Shown here: in pieces, positions 41,140 to 51,004 of the stretch | Position numbering within the stretch: the stretch's first letter is position 1 | Layout of the letters: every line of letters starts with the position of its first letter | Assembly: GCF_021991925.1 (NCBI RefSeq) | Contig: NZ_RXZI01000012.1 | Span: 1 to 64,000, forward strand | From: Sutcliffiella horikoshii | Lineage (GTDB): Bacteria > Bacillota > Bacilli > Bacillales > Bacillaceae_I | Direction of reading: 5' to 3' | Length of the DNA stretch: 64,000 nt | Made by a program: the position numbers and the translations under genes | Notes under the pieces: generated by a model | What the model was told of the DNA's origin: nothing | What the model saw: the letters and a program-made list of their open reading frames with translations, nothing else | The model's database searches: none

Positions 41140-44100
41140 TCAGTCTTTAGCGACAGTTTCTTTTACTTCTTCTACTTGATCTGAATCAAGGGAAATACCT
41201 TCGGAAGATTGCTCTTCGTCATCTTCCAAGTCTCTCATTTCGATCTCTTCTTCATCGCCGGATAGGATCTTAACATCCATACCTAAACTTTGAAGCTCTT
41301 TGATTAATACTTTGAAAGATTCAGGTACACCAGGTTCAGGTACATTTTCACCTTTAACGATCGCCTCGTACGTTTTCACACGTCCTACTACGTCATCGGA
41401 TTTAACTGTAAGGATTTCTTGAAGTGTATATGCGGCACCATAAGCCTCAAGTGCCCAAACTTCCATCTCACCGAAACGCTGTCCACCAAATTGCGCTTTA
41501 CCGCCAAGTGGTTGCTGTGTAACAAGTGAGTATGGTCCAGTGGAACGTGCGTGCAACTTGTCGTCAACCATGTGCGCCAGTTTGATCATGTACATGATCC
41601 CAACAGATACGCGGCTGTCGAAAGGTTCACCTGTTCTACCGTCATACAGTACAGTTTTCGCATCTCTTGCCATGCCAGCCTCTTCCAACGTGCTCCATAC
41701 GTCTTCTTCACGCGCGCCATCAAATACGGCGGAAGCTACGTGTATACCCAAGGTTCTTGCTGCCATACCCAGGTGAAGCTCCAATACCTGCCCGATGTTC
41801 ATACGGGACGGAACCCCAAGTGGGTTTAACATGATGTCGATTGGCGTACCGTCTGGAAGATATGGCATATCTTCTTCCGGTAAGATGCGGGAGATAACCC
41901 CTTTGTTACCATGTCGTCCGGCCATTTTGTCCCCTTCAGAAATTTTACGCTTCTGAACGATATATGCACGAACTAGTTGGTTAACACCTGGTGGCAACTC
42001 GTCTCCGTCTTCACGGTTGAATACTTTAACATCAAGTACGATACCCCCACCACCGTGTGGAACTCGTAGTGATGTATCACGTACTTCTCTCGCTTTTTCA
42101 CCAAAGATTGCGTGTAATAGGCGTTCTTCTGCAGTAAGTTCCGTAACCCCTTTAGGTGTTACTTTTCCTACTAATAGGTCTCCGTCTTTTACTTCCGCAC
42201 CGACTCTGATGATTCCACGATCGTCAAGGTTCTTAAGTGCCTCTTCCCCTACGTTCGGGATATCACGTGTGATTTCCTCTGGTCCAAGCTTTGTGTCACG
42301 TGCTTCTGATTCATACTCTTCAATATGGATGGAAGTATACACATCGTCTTTTACCAGACGCTCACTCATGATGATGGCATCCTCATAGTTATAACCGTCC
42401 CATGTCATGAAGCCGACCATTACGTTACGGCCAAGTGCCAATTCACCTTTTTCCATGGATGGGCCATCTGCAAGGATTTCACCTTTTGTTACAACGTCTC
42501 CAACGGAAACGATCGGACGCTGGTTATAACAAGTTCCTTGGTTGGAACGAATGAATTTAAGCATTCTGTACTTATCAAGGTTGCCTTTTACCTGTTGTCC
42601 GTCTACTTCTTCCATACGACGCACCCAAACTTCACGGGCTTCTACGCGTTCTACAACACCTGGGTGTTTACAGATCACTGCAGCACCGGAGTCTTTAGCG
42701 GAAACGTGCTCCATCCCTGTACCGACAATCGGTGATTCCGGTTGCATCAAAGGTACAGCTTGACGTTGCATGTTCGCTCCCATTAGGGCACGGTTAGAGT
42801 CATCGTTTTCCAAGAAAGGAATACATGCTGTCGCAGCGGAAACAACCTGCTTAGGAGATACGTCCATATAGTCGATTCTTTCACTTATAACAACGGTGTT
42901 CTCTCCGCGGAAACGGGAAACAACATTCTCATCAAGGAAAGTACCATCTTCCCCAAGGCGTGCGTTCGCTTGGGCTACTACATAATTATCTTCCTCATCT
43001 GCTGTCAAGTAATCGATTTGGTCTGTCACTCTACCCGTTTCAGGGTCTACTCTTCTGTAAGGAGTTTCAATGAAACCAAATTTATTCACTTTCGCAAAAG
43101 AAGAAAGGGAGTTGATCAGTCCAATGTTCGGCCCCTCAGGAGTCTCGATCGGACACATACGGCCATAGTGGGAGTAGTGAACGTCACGTACTTCAAAGCC
43201 AGCACGCTCACGTGTTAAACCACCAGGTCCAAGTGCAGACAATCTACGTTTATGTGTCAATTCAGCTAGTGGATTCGTTTGATCCATGAACTGAGATAAT
43301 TGAGAGCTTCCGAAGAACTCTTTAATGGATGCGATAACAGGTCTGATATTGATCAGTTGTTGCGGAGTGATCGTGTTGGTGTCCTGGATGGACATTCTCT
43401 CACGCACTACACGCTCCATTCTGGATAGACCGATACGGAACTGGTTTTGAAGAAGCTCTCCAACAGAACGTAAACGGCGGTTACCAAGGTGATCGATATC
43501 GTCTGTGTCGCCTACACCGTGTAGAAGGTCAAAGAAATAACTGATAGAAGCAATGATATCTGCCGGAGCGATATGCTTCACTTTTTCTTCAATAAAACCG
43601 TTGCCTAAAACGACGATTTCTTTTTCCCCTTCTGCATCATTTGGTGCATATATCTTAATAGATTGCATTGGCACTTCATCTTCTACTACCCCACCATGCG
43701 GATGGAAGGAAGTAAGACCGATGCCATCTTCAATGTTAGGTAGAATGCGATCTAACGTTCTACGGTCTAACAGCGTACCTTTTTCTACGATGATTTCCCC
43801 TGTTTCAGGGTCTACAAGCGTTTCAGCGATACGTTGATTGAAAAGTCTGTTCTTGATATGAAGCTTTTTATTAATCTTGTATCTTCCAACACTTGCTAAA
43901 TCATAGCGTTTAGGATCGAAAAATCTAGATTCTAATAAACTTTTCGCATTTTCAACCGTAGGTGGCTCCCCAGGGCGTAAACGCTCATATATTTCTAGTA
44001 ATGCCTTTTCGGTACTTTCTGTGTTATCCTTATCTAAAGTATTGCGCAGGTACTCGTTTTCACCTAGAAGATCAATGATCTCCTGGTCGGAACCGAATCC

Positions 44101-44697
44101 AAGAGCACGCAAAAGAACCGTTACTGGTAGTTTACGAGTACGATCTATACGAACATATACAACATCTTTAGCGTCAGTCTCGTATTCTAACCATGCACCA
44201 CGGTTTGGAATAACAGTAGCCGAAAAGCCTTTTTTACCATTTTTATCTACTTTTCCGCTGTAATACACACTTGGAGAACGCACTAACTGAGATACAATAA
44301 CACGTTCTGCACCATTAATAACGAACGTACCAGTATCCGTCATCAACGGGAAATCACCCATAAATACATCCTGGTCTTTTACTTCACCAGTTTCTTTGTT
44401 AATGAGACGAACCTTCACACGTAAAGGAGCTGAGTATGTAACATCTCTTTCCTTTGATTCTTCAACAGAATATTTAGGTTCCCCTAAGCTATAATCGATG
44501 AATTCTAAAGATAGATTTCCTGTGAAGTCTTCAATTGGGGAAATGTCATGAAACATTTCTCTCAATCCCTCATCAAGGAACCATTGATAAGAAGATGTTT
44601 GAATCTCTATTAGATTTGGTAAATCTAATACTTCACTAATGCGAGCATAACTTCTGCGTTGGCGGTGTCGTCCGTATTGAACTAGTTGACCTGTCAA
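41140..44697 (-). CDS. rpoB: RNA polymerase subunit beta
   Basis: A 1185-residue subunit. The rifampicin region reads [35 protein letters not shown] with wild-type Gln, Asp, His and Ser at the usual resistance positions (read in pieces of this segment near residues 460-495). I start at the TTG at 44697 ([17 protein letters not shown]), with AGGGGTGA upstream; an in-frame GTG at 44706 is possible. The C-terminal tail is acidic. Confidence 0.97.
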   Translation of the reverse strand: MTGQLVQYGRHRQRRSYARISEVLDLPNLIEIQTSSYQWFLDEGLREMFHDISPIEDFTGNLSLEFIDYSLGEPKYSVEESKERDVTYSAPLRVKVRLINKETGEVKDQDVFMGDFPLMTDTGTFVINGAERVIVSQLVRSPSVYYSGKVDKNGKKGFSATVIPNRGAWLEYETDAKDVVYVRIDRTRKLPVTVLLRALGFGSDQEIIDLLGENEYLRNTLDKDNTESTEKALLEIYERLRPGEPPTVENAKSLLESRFFDPKRYDLASVGRYKINKKLHIKNRLFNQRIAETLVDPETGEIIVEKGTLLDRRTLDRILPNIEDGIGLTSFHPHGGVVEDEVPMQSIKIYAPNDAEGEKEIVVLGNGFIEEKVKHIAPADIIASISYFFDLLHGVGDTDDIDHLGNRRLRSVGELLQNQFRIGLSRMERVVRERMSIQDTNTITPQQLINIRPVIASIKEFFGSSQLSQFMDQTNPLAELTHKRRLSALGPGGLTRERAGFEVRDVHYSHYGRMCPIETPEGPNIGLINSLSSFAKVNKFGFIETPYRRVDPETGRVTDQIDYLTADEEDNYVVAQANARLGEDGTFLDENVVSRFRGENTVVISERIDYMDVSPKQVVSAATACIPFLENDDSNRALMGANMQRQAVPLMQPESPIVGTGMEHVSAKDSGAAVICKHPGVVERVEAREVWVRRMEEVDGQQVKGNLDKYRMLKFIRSNQGTCYNQRPIVSVGDVVTKGEILADGPSMEKGELALGRNVMVGFMTWDGYNYEDAIIMSERLVKDDVYTSIHIEEYESEARDTKLGPEEITRDIPNVGEEALKNLDDRGIIRVGAEVKDGDLLVGKVTPKGVTELTAEERLLHAIFGEKAREVRDTSLRVPHGGGGIVLDVKVFNREDGDELPPGVNQLVRAYIVQKRKISEGDKMAGRHGNKGVISRILPEEDMPYLPDGTPIDIMLNPLGVPSRMNIGQVLELHLGMAARTLGIHVASAVFDGAREEDVWSTLEEAGMARDAKTVLYDGRTGEPFDSRVSVGIMYMIKLAHMVDDKLHARSTGPYSLVTQQPLGGKAQFGGQRFGEMEVWALEAYGAAYTLQEILTVKSDDVVGRVKTYEAIVKGENVPEPGVPESFKVLIKELQSLGMDVKILSGDEEEIEMRDLEDDEEQSSEGISLDSDQVEEVKETVAKD

Positions 44698-44768
44698 CTG
44701 ATTCACCCCTCGTATCAAGCGTTATTAAATAGTAGTTTAAATAATATAAACCACTCAAAGCCAAACAT

Positions 44769-44815
44769 AAAAAAACATTCAACATGGAAACGATACAGCT
44801 AAAAGAATCCATGTT
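44769..44815 (-). terminator. Terminator or attenuator in the rpoB 5' region
   Basis: AACATGGA (44808-44815 on the minus strand) pairs with TCCATGTT across a long loop, followed by GAATGTTTTTTT. It lies 72 bp upstream of rpoB and 168 bp after ybxB, so it may end ybxB transcripts or attenuate rpoB. Confidence 0.55.
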
Positions 44816-44983
44816 AAAAATAAAAAATGGTTTCAATACAGAAAACCACATTTCAATCGCTCTATTGATTTTACTATCTTTTCCAAGCATACTAATTTTA
44901 TACATGAAAAATACATAAAATTATTAGTGCTCAGAAAAATACATATTGGCATTAAACAATGCTACCATAACAAAAAAACCAAG

Positions 44984-45586
44984 TCAACCCTTTTTTGATT
45001 TGATAATAGAGTAACCTTTTTTCTTCGTTACCACTTCCACTTCCTCAAACAAAGACTCCAATTTCTCTATGGCGGAAGGAGCTCCCTGCTTCTTCTGGAT
45101 CACAACCCACAGTTCTCCCTTTGGAGCCAAGTGCGTCCAAGCTTTTTCCAGAATCTCATGCACCACTTTTTTCCCGGCGCGTATAGGAGGATTGGAAAGT
45201 ATTGCTGCATAATCAGTAGCTGTTACATTTTCATAGATATTACTAGTGAAAATAGAGACATTTTCCACTTTGTTTTTCACAGCATTCTCTTTTGCAAGCT
45301 CGACTGCCCTTTCATTCACATCAATCATATCAACTAGACGATTTGGAAATGTTTTAGCAAGTGACAACCCGATTGGACCATAACCGCATCCCACATCCAG
45401 GATTCGCCCTTCCACTTCTGGTTCTTCAAAAGTTTCTATCAAGACTCTTGAACCAAAGTCTACTTCCTTTTTCGAGAAAACCCCGGTGTCTGTTGTGAAC
45501 GAGAAGGTATACCCTTTTAAATCAAAGTTCCATTGTTGACGGTTACTTTCTACAGAAGGCTTGTTTGTATAATAATGATTCGTCAT
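44984..45586 (-). CDS. ybxB: RsmC-like class I methyltransferase (YbxB)
   Basis: A 200-residue SAM-dependent methyltransferase. The SAM-binding motif I is DVGCGYGPIGLSLA (about 61-74), and the catalytic NPPI motif (SNPPIRAGK, about 125) indicates N-methylation of a base, by analogy with RsmC/RlmG acting on rRNA guanine N2. The substrate in Bacillus is inferred only. I start at 45586 with AAGGAG upstream. It sits between rplL and rpoB, as in B. subtilis. Confidence 0.9.
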   Translation of the reverse strand: MTNHYYTNKPSVESNRQQWNFDLKGYTFSFTTDTGVFSKKEVDFGSRVLIETFEEPEVEGRILDVGCGYGPIGLSLAKTFPNRLVDMIDVNERAVELAKENAVKNKVENVSIFTSNIYENVTATDYAAILSNPPIRAGKKVVHEILEKAWTHLAPKGELWVVIQKKQGAPSAIEKLESLFEEVEVVTKKKGYSIIKSKKG

Positions 45587-45693
45587 ATTTAGTCTCCTTA
45601 TCTGAAAAGCCACTACTAGCCTTTCAACAAATCAACTTCATATATTAGCACCCTTGAAAAAAACAGTAAGAAAACGGAGATATCACACCGTTT

Positions 45694-45727
45694 AAAAAAA
45701 GCCCGCTAACACGTAGCGAGCTTTCCT
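45694..45727 (-). terminator. rplJL terminator
   Basis: On the minus strand AAAGCTCGCTA pairs with TTAGCGGGCTTT (one G-U), followed by TTTTT. It lies 17 bp after rplL. Confidence 0.88.
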
Positions 45728-45743
45728 TTTTAAGAGCCTGTAA

Positions 45744-46106
45744 TTACTTAACTTCTACAGAAGCTCCAACTTCTTCAAGTTTAGCTTTGATTTCTTCAGC
45801 TTCTTCTTTAGCGATACCTTCTTTAAGAGCTTTAGGAGCGTTGTCTACAACTTCTTTAGCTTCTTTAAGACCAAGGCCAGTGATTTCACGTACTACTTTG
45901 ATAACCTTGATTTTTTGTCCGCCAGCGTTAGCTAGGATTACGTCGAATTCAGTTTGCTCAGCAGCAGCTTCAGCAGCTCCGCCACCAGCTACAGCTACAG
46001 GAGCAGCAGCAGTTACACCAAATTCTTCTTCGATTGCTTTTACTAGGTCGTTTAGTTCTAAAACAGTCATATTCTTAACCGCTTCAATGATTTGTTCGTG
46101 TGTCAT
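45744..46106 (-). CDS. rplL: 50S ribosomal protein L7/L12
   Basis: A 120-residue stalk protein. The N-terminal dimerisation helices (1-35), Ala/Gly hinge (about 36-50) and C-terminal domain with [20 protein letters not shown] (factor binding) are all present. It lies 63 bp after rplJ. Confidence 0.98.
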   Translation of the reverse strand: MTHEQIIEAVKNMTVLELNDLVKAIEEEFGVTAAAPVAVAGGGAAEAAAEQTEFDVILANAGGQKIKVIKVVREITGLGLKEAKEVVDNAPKALKEGIAKEEAEEIKAKLEEVGASVEVK

Positions 46107-46169
46107 TGTTAATTTCCTCCTTAGATATTATAAGTTTTTGTTTTTCTTACTTAACTTGCTAGATTGAAA

Positions 46170-46670
46170 TTAAGCGCCTTGCTCTTCTTTTTGATCTGCA
46201 ACTGCTTTCGTAACAAGAGCCAAGTTGCGGATTGGAGCTTGAAGGACGCTAAGCAACATGGAAAGAAGACCTTCGCGGGATGGAAGTTCAGCAAGAGCTT
46301 TCACTTCTTCAACCGTTGCAACATTTCCTTCGATTACGCCAGCTTTGATTTCTAATGCTTCGTGCTTTTTCGCGAAGTCATTAAGGATCTTAGCAGGAGC
46401 TACTACATCTTCAGTAGAGAATGCGATAGCGTTAGGTCCTGTTAATGCGTCGTTAAGTCCGTTGATGTCTGCTGCTTCAGCTGCACGGCGAGTTAAAGAG
46501 TTTTTGAAAACCTTGAACTCAACACCTGCTTCACGAAGTTGTTTACGAAGTTCTGTTACTTCCGCAACGTTAAGTCCACGGTAGTCAACTACGATAGTAG
46601 ATACAGAAGCTTTAAACTTGTCAGCGATTTCTCCAACAGCTTGTTTTTTTACTTCAACTGCTTTGCTCAT
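46170..46670 (-). CDS. rplJ: 50S ribosomal protein L10
   Basis: A 166-residue stalk base protein that binds 23S rRNA and carries L7/L12 dimers on its C-terminal helix. It begins [21 protein letters not shown] use the ATG at 46670 after AGGAGGTG. It probably represses its own operon through the leader upstream. Confidence 0.97.
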   Translation of the reverse strand: MSKAVEVKKQAVGEIADKFKASVSTIVVDYRGLNVAEVTELRKQLREAGVEFKVFKNSLTRRAAEAADINGLNDALTGPNAIAFSTEDVVAPAKILNDFAKKHEALEIKAGVIEGNVATVEEVKALAELPSREGLLSMLLSVLQAPIRNLALVTKAVADQKEEQGA

Positions 46671-46727
46671 CGTTACACCTCCTAAAAAGTTGGTTACCAC
46701 TTATACCGACCGGTGTACATAAAGAAT

Positions 46728-46747
46728 GCCTCCACGCAGGTGGAGGC
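46728..46747 (-). terminator. Attenuator hairpin of the L10 leader
   Basis: GCCTCCAC pairs perfectly with GTGGAGGC around a 4-nt loop. On the minus strand the hairpin is followed by ATTCTTTATG, a weak T-run. Confidence 0.6.
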
Positions 46748-46860
46748 AGAAGTTTTATCGTTAAAAGCACAAGAGGCCTTTGATCGTAAAAATTCACACC
46801 TCGGTAGGAAATTAAGCCGATTGGCACCTACTGTCTACGGTACAAACAATATCATTTTAT
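46728..46860 (-). ncRNA. L10 leader (rplJ autoregulatory RNA)
   Basis: The rplA-rplJ gap carries on the minus strand ACCGTAGACAGTAGGTGCCA, then the long pairing CCTACCGAGGTG, matching the known L10 leader with its K-turn-like core and a 3' hairpin. L10 (or L10-L12) binding is the established mechanism in this family. Confidence 0.85.
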
Positions 46861-46906
46861 AAACACAACGATTATTATAACCGTGTAGTTAACTTATGTC
46901 AATATG

Positions 46907-47611
46907 TTAGTTTTTGGTAGCTACGAAAGTAGAAGCGTCAACTTTTACTCCAGGTCCCATTGTAGAAGTAACGGCAACGTTCTTCATGAATGTACCTTTT
47001 GCAGCAGCCGGTTTAGCTTTTAGTAAAGTCTCATAGATAGTTGAGAAGTTTTCAGCAAGCTTCGTATCTTCGAAAGAGATTTTACCAATTGGAACATGGA
47101 TGTTACCGGATTTATCAAGGCGGTATTCAACTTTACCAGCTTTGATTTCGTTAACAGCTTTCGTTACATCAAATGTAACTGTTCCAGTTTTAGGGTTTGG
47201 CATTAAGCCTTTAGGTCCTAATACGCGTCCTAATTTACCAACTTCACCCATCATGTCTGGTGTAGCAACGATTACGTCAAAATCGAACCAACCTTGGTTG
47301 ATTTTCGCGATCATGTCAGCATCCCCAACATAGTCAGCTCCAGCAGCTTCTGCTTCTTTCGCTTTTTCGCCTTTAGCGAAAACTAGGACTTTTTGAGTTT
47401 TACCAGTTCCATGAGGAAGCACTACTGCTCCACGGATCTGTTGGTCGTTTTTACGAGGGTCAACTCCAAGGCGGAATGCAACTTCCACAGTAGCGTCGAA
47501 CTTCGCAGTGTTTGTTTTCTTAACTAATTCGATAGCTTCGTTAACAGAGTAAGCCGTTGTACGGTCTACAAGTTTCGCAGCTTCGATGTACTTTTTACCT
47601 CTTTTTGCCAT
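46907..47611 (-). CDS. rplA: 50S ribosomal protein L1
   Basis: A 234-residue L1 stalk protein. It has [20 protein letters not shown] and the hallmark [20 protein letters not shown]. It is the second gene of the rplK-rplA operon and the likely regulator acting at the sites upstream of both genes. Confidence 0.98.
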   Translation of the reverse strand: MAKRGKKYIEAAKLVDRTTAYSVNEAIELVKKTNTAKFDATVEVAFRLGVDPRKNDQQIRGAVVLPHGTGKTQKVLVFAKGEKAKEAEAAGADYVGDADMIAKINQGWFDFDVIVATPDMMGEVGKLGRVLGPKGLMPNPKTGTVTFDVTKAVNEIKAGKVEYRLDKSGNIHVPIGKISFEDTKLAENFSTIYETLLKAKPAAAKGTFMKNVAVTSTMGPGVKVDASTFVATKN

Positions 47612-47625
47612 TTTAAATGTCCTCC

Positions 47626-47655
47626 TTATGTGGTTTTAGCGGAATAACCTCCCAC
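47626..47655 (-). promoter_or_regulatory. L1-binding-site-like element before rplA
   Basis: The minus strand reads GTGGGAGG ... CCACAT directly before the rplA ribosome-binding site, closed by GTGG/CCAC. It resembles the site before rplK. Immediately upstream (47664-47698) GGTTGCG/CGCAACC forms a further hairpin. Confidence 0.5.
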
Positions 47656-47728
47656 GAATAAAGGTTGCGAATTGGCCATAAACCAAAGTCCGCAACCCTG
47701 AACAGCAGTTAAATCAAAAGCAATGGGA

Positions 47729-48154
47729 TTAGTCTTCGATAGTGATACCCATGCTACGAGCAGTACCTTCAACCATGCGCATTGCAGCTTCTACGCTTGC
47801 AGCGTTTAGATCTGGCATTTTCGTCTCCGCAATTTCGCGTACTTTATCACGCTTAACTGTTGCAACTTTATTACGGTTTGGTTCACCAGAACCAGACTCA
47901 ATACCAGCTGCTTTTTTAAGTAAAACTGCAGCAGGTGGAGTTTTCGTAATAAATGTAAATGAACGGTCTTCAAAAACCGTGATTTCAACAGGGATAATCA
48001 ATCCAGCTTGATCTGCTGTACGAGCGTTGAACTCTTTACAGAAACCCATGATGTTAACACCTGCTTGACCTAGTGCTGGTCCAACTGGTGGTGCTGGGTT
48101 AGCTTTCGCTGCCGGAATTTGTAGCTTTACCATTTTAATTACTTTTTTAGCCAC
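47729..48154 (-). CDS. rplK: 50S ribosomal protein L11
   Basis: A 141-residue L11 of the GTPase-associated centre. It has [20 protein letters not shown] and the C-terminal rRNA-binding segment [18 protein letters not shown] use the GTG at 48154 with AAGGAGGTG upstream. A 57-bp longer frame overlaps the leader element and is rejected. Confidence 0.97.
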   Translation of the reverse strand: MAKKVIKMVKLQIPAAKANPAPPVGPALGQAGVNIMGFCKEFNARTADQAGLIIPVEITVFEDRSFTFITKTPPAAVLLKKAAGIESGSGEPNRNKVATVKRDKVREIAETKMPDLNAASVEAAMRMVEGTARSMGITIED

Positions 48155-48172
48155 GAGACACACCTCCTTAAG

Positions 48173-48206
48173 TCCGTGATGTGGTATCTGGGATTTCTCC
48201 CTCCCA
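48173..48206 (-). promoter_or_regulatory. L1-binding-site-like element before rplK
   Basis: The minus strand reads GTGGGAGGGAG, AAATCCC, then GATACCACAT. GGGA/TCCC and GTGG/CCAC pairing leaves an asymmetric internal loop, as in L1 target sites on 23S rRNA and r-protein mRNAs. Confidence 0.62.
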
Positions 48207-48286
48207 CTCAACTCATTCTTTATATATGCAATAAAGAATATTTTTTTATTAATAGTCTCTATTTCAGAGACATACTGACCTTTGAA

Positions 48287-48315
48287 ATAATATCATTTTT
48301 ACGAAACTATTTCAA
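48287..48315 (-). promoter_or_regulatory. Sigma-A promoter of rplK-rplA
   Basis: TTGAAA (48310-48315), a 17-bp spacer and TATTAT (48287-48292) lie directly after nusG. Two further hairpins lie in the leader: GTCTCT/AGAGAC (48255-48271) and ATTCTTTAT/ATAAAGAAT (48215-48239). Confidence 0.72.
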
Positions 48316-48326
48316 GTTTTTTTACA

Positions 48327-48860
48327 TTATAATTTTTCAATCTGTGTAAAGTCAAGCTCCACAGGGGTTTCACGGCCAAACATATTCACTAAAACTTTCA
48401 CTTTATGCTTGTCTTTGTCTAGTTCTACGATATGACCGGTGAAGTTTGCAAAAGGACCTTCTGTCACTTTTACGGATTCTTTCAGATCGAAGTCTACTTC
48501 GACTTGCTTCTCCATCATGCCCATTCTCTTCAGGATGAATGCAATTTCATCATCCAATAGAGGTGTTGGCTTGGAACCGGATCCGCTTGATCCTACGAAA
48601 CCTGTCACTCCTGGTGTGTTACGTACTACATACCAGGAATCGTCTGTCATGACGATTTCGACTAGCACGTAACCTGGGAATACCTTTTTCTTTGTTACTT
48701 TCTTTTTGCCGTTTTTGATGTCGGTTTCTTCTTCTTCAGGAACGACGACGCGGAAGATCTTGTCTTGCATCCCCATTGACTCTACTCGTTTTTCTAAGTT
48801 CGCTTTTACTTTATTCTCGTATCCGGAATAAGTATGAACGACGTACCAGTTTTTCTCCAT
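48327..48860 (-). CDS. nusG: Transcription factor NusG
   Basis: A 177-residue protein. The NGN domain begins KNWYVVHTYSGYENKVKANL (about 3-110), followed by a KOW domain (about 125-177) with VTEGPFANFTGHIVELD. It binds RNA polymerase; in Bacillus it stimulates pausing and Rho-independent termination. It is separated from secE by 426 bp that hold a terminator and repeat copy 4. Confidence 0.97.
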   Translation of the reverse strand: MEKNWYVVHTYSGYENKVKANLEKRVESMGMQDKIFRVVVPEEEETDIKNGKKKVTKKKVFPGYVLVEIVMTDDSWYVVRNTPGVTGFVGSSGSGSKPTPLLDDEIAFILKRMGMMEKQVEVDFDLKESVKVTEGPFANFTGHIVELDKDKHKVKVLVNMFGRETPVELDFTQIEKL

Positions 48861-48987
48861 TGTTTAGGACTTGTGTCCGTCCCTCCCTTTTCGTAACTTT
48901 TTGTTGCTGATAGCAAATCTTATACATATCGTTGATATATGAATATGAATGACAACCAAAATCCTTAATCTTAAGAATCCCAAAACT

Positions 48988-49115
48988 CCTGTTGATTTCC
49001 GTTCCGGGTGTTCGCTTTCCTAGGGGCGCTGCTTGAGCCTCCTCACTCCGCTCGGGGGTCTCAAGCTAACGCTATCTCCCTCAGGAGTCTCACACCCTGC
49101 ACTTCAATCAACAGG
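48988..49115 (+). repeat. Palindromic intergenic repeat, copy 4
   Basis: A 128-bp copy with perfect ends CCTGTTGATT / AATCAACAGG. The second helix is GGGTGT / ACACCC and the inner hairpin CTTGAGCC / GGTCTCAAG. The outermost pair is C-G where copy 1 has G-C. It lies in the secE-nusG gap. Confidence 0.92.
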
Positions 49116-49188
49116 GGCGGCCAATATATCAACAGTGTTTTAAAATCATTGAAACTAGTAAAGAATGCTTGTTTTTTTCCAAATGAAA

Positions 49189-49212
49189 AAACCCGTTGAA
49201 CGGGCTTTTTGT
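49189..49212 (-). terminator. Terminator after secE
   Basis: On the minus strand AAGCCCG and CGGGTT pair around TTCAA, followed by TTTTTTC. It implies that nusG needs its own promoter; an AT-rich TATAAG lies at about 48928-48933, but its -35 is unclear. Confidence 0.75.
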
Positions 49213-49286
49213 CAGAAAGTATTATTTACATTATACCATGATATAACACTACTTATTCAAGAGTAAAAGGAATAAGTTTAGATTAC

Positions 49287-49469
49287 TTATTTAATCACAG
49301 TACGCAACAACTCGGAAATACCCATGTCTACAATCCAGAAGAATACTGTAACAAACAATACAGTTGTTACTACTGTGATTGTGTAACGTGTCAATTCCTT
49401 GCGTTTTGGCCAGCTTACTTTTTTCATTTCGCGAGCTACATCACGAAAAAAATTAGTCAAACGTCCCAT
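49287..49469 (-). CDS. secE: Preprotein translocase subunit SecE
   Basis: A 60-residue protein. The amphipathic helix VAREMKKVSWPKRKELTRYT is followed by one membrane segment (about 30-55). It clamps the SecY channel. The start at 49469 has GGAGGTT upstream. Confidence 0.95.
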   Translation of the reverse strand: MGRLTNFFRDVAREMKKVSWPKRKELTRYTITVVTTVLFVTVFFWIVDMGISELLRTVIK

Positions 49470-49500
49470 CCATGTAACCTCCAACCCCAGAAATACTGAT

Positions 49501-49650
49501 CTATTTTGTCTCCCGATGAACGGTGTGAGCATTACAAACCTTGCAAAACTTCTTTATCTCTAAACGCTCGCCGCTTTGTGCTTTCCCTTTGACTGTTGAA
49601 TAGTTTCGGGAAGAACAAGCTGCACAAGCAAGTGCCACCTTACTTTGCAT
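49501..49650 (-). CDS. rpmGB: 50S ribosomal protein L33
   Basis: A 49-residue L33 beginning [20 protein letters not shown] with four cysteines in CAAC and CKVC, the zinc-binding form. It is short and easily missed. AGGTGGTG precedes the ATG. It is 31 bp before secE, as in B. subtilis. Confidence 0.95.
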   Translation of the reverse strand: MQSKVALACAACSSRNYSTVKGKAQSGERLEIKKFCKVCNAHTVHRETK

Positions 49651-49693
49651 GTGTTACACCACCTGAACTGAACAAAGATGTCCATAAAAATGT

Positions 49694-49723
49694 AACATAG
49701 GTGTAATAATTAGTCAATGTCAA
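49694..49723 (-). promoter_or_regulatory. Candidate promoter of rpmGB-secE
   Basis: TTGACA (49718-49723), an 18-bp spacer and TATGTT (49694-49699). An alternative TTGACT with a 17-bp spacer and TACATT overlaps it. Confidence 0.55.
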
Positions 49724-49769
49724 GTAGAACGCTCAAAGCTGTGTTTTATTATGCGTTTCCACTTGTGGA

Positions 49770-50420
49770 TCACAATGTGATTTCCCTAAGCTCCAGATAT
49801 CGCTCGAGCTTGCGCTTTACCCTTTGCAAGGCGTTATCGATGGATTTCACATGCCGGTTTAAATCTTCTGAAATTTCCTGATAAGAACGTCCATCCAGAT
49901 AGAGAGCAAGCACCTTTCTTTCCAGGTCGCTTAAAAGCTCGCCCATCTTCACCTCTATATCATCAAATTCTTCTTGATTGATAATCAATTCTTCCGGATC
50001 CATCACTTTTGCTCCGGAAATGACATCCATTAATGTGCGATCTGATTCCTCGTCATAAATAGGCTTGTCCAGCGATACATACGAATTCAGTGGAATATGC
50101 TTTTGTCTCGTGGCCGTTTTAATCGCAGTGATGATTTGTCTGGTGATGCACAATTCTGCAAATGCTTTGAAAGAAGTTAGCTTGTCCTCTTTAAAGTCAC
50201 GAATTGCCTTGTAAAGACCAATCATACCTTCTTGCACAATATCTTCGCGATCTGCACCTATGAGAAAATAGGATCTAGCCTTCGCGCGAACGAAGTTTTT
50301 ATACTTGTTGATTAAATAATCCAGCGCTTCACTGTCACCTAAATGCACAAGTTCTACCATCTGTTCGTCTTCCATAAGCTCTAATGTCCTGTTGGCATTT
50401 CTTGGATCGCTCACTATCAC
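49770..50420 (-). CDS. sigH: RNA polymerase sigma-H factor (Spo0H)
   Basis: A 216-residue sigma-70-type factor for early sporulation, competence and transition-state genes. Region 2 has DREDIVQEGMIGLYKAIRDF, and region 4 (about 155-205) has LYLDGRSYQEISEDLNRHVK. The start is GTG at 50420 with GGAGGG upstream. The N-terminus differs from B. subtilis, but the core is closely similar. Confidence 0.97.
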   Translation of the reverse strand: MIVSDPRNANRTLELMEDEQMVELVHLGDSEALDYLINKYKNFVRAKARSYFLIGADREDIVQEGMIGLYKAIRDFKEDKLTSFKAFAELCITRQIITAIKTATRQKHIPLNSYVSLDKPIYDEESDRTLMDVISGAKVMDPEELIINQEEFDDIEVKMGELLSDLERKVLALYLDGRSYQEISEDLNRHVKSIDNALQRVKRKLERYLELREITL

Positions 50421-50454
50421 ACCTATCCCTCCGGCTGAATCAGTAGATAGAAAT

Positions 50455-50484
50455 ATTATACAGTAGGCGCAAATTGACCGTCAA
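50455..50484 (-). promoter_or_regulatory. Sigma-A promoter of sigH
   Basis: TTGACG (50479-50484), an 18-bp spacer and TATAAT (50455-50460) lie directly after rae1. In B. subtilis sigH has such a promoter, repressed by AbrB. Confidence 0.72.
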
Positions 50485-50488
50485 CCAC

Positions 50489-50998
50489 TCATCGCTGTCC
50501 TCGGCGCCATTTTTCGAAAATTGCTGAAATTTCATTGTCTAATTCAATGCGTTTTGAAGGTTTTTCGTTGGTAAATTTTGTTACCCTCTTTTTTATTTTT
50601 GCTTCGATTGCCTCTGACTCATTCAGGAGTTCCCTTGCAGATTTCCGCAAAGCCCCTTGTCCAAAAATTGCCCATTGCTCGGTAAAATCGGACGTTGCAA
50701 CATGAATTTGCGTTCGGATATCACTTAAACTGATGGCCAGTTTTTCGATTCTTTCATCTGCGGTTTCATTTTCACGAGTATAAATGACTTCCACACGATG
50801 GTTTTTGTACTTAGTTTCTATCCCCTGGGACATGTGGGCATCAAAGACAACGATCACTTTATAGCCAGTGTAGGCCTGGTATTCTGCCATTCTCGAAATA
50901 AGGATATCGCGGGCCATCGCGAGATCCTTATCTTTCAGTACTCTCAGCTCCGGCCACGCTCCAATAATGTTATATCCATCCACCAGTAGAATATCCAT
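50489..50998 (-). CDS. rae1: Ribosome-dependent mRNA endonuclease Rae1 (NYN domain)
   Basis: A 169-residue NYN/PIN-like nuclease: MDILLVDGYNIIGAWPEL at the start with the first catalytic Asp (D7), VVFDAHMSQG and VATSDFTEQWAIFGQGA. B. subtilis Rae1 (YacP) enters the ribosomal A site and cuts mRNA. It lies 6 bp after rlmB. Confidence 0.93.
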   Translation of the reverse strand: MDILLVDGYNIIGAWPELRVLKDKDLAMARDILISRMAEYQAYTGYKVIVVFDAHMSQGIETKYKNHRVEVIYTRENETADERIEKLAISLSDIRTQIHVATSDFTEQWAIFGQGALRKSARELLNESEAIEAKIKKRVTKFTNEKPSKRIELDNEISAIFEKWRRGQR

Positions 50999-51004
50999 TT
51001 TCCT

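Noticed and set aside
44636-44905. 89-residue minus-strand ORF upstream of rpoB
   Set aside because: It overlaps the rpoB start in another frame, runs through the terminator-like hairpin and has no ribosome-binding site.
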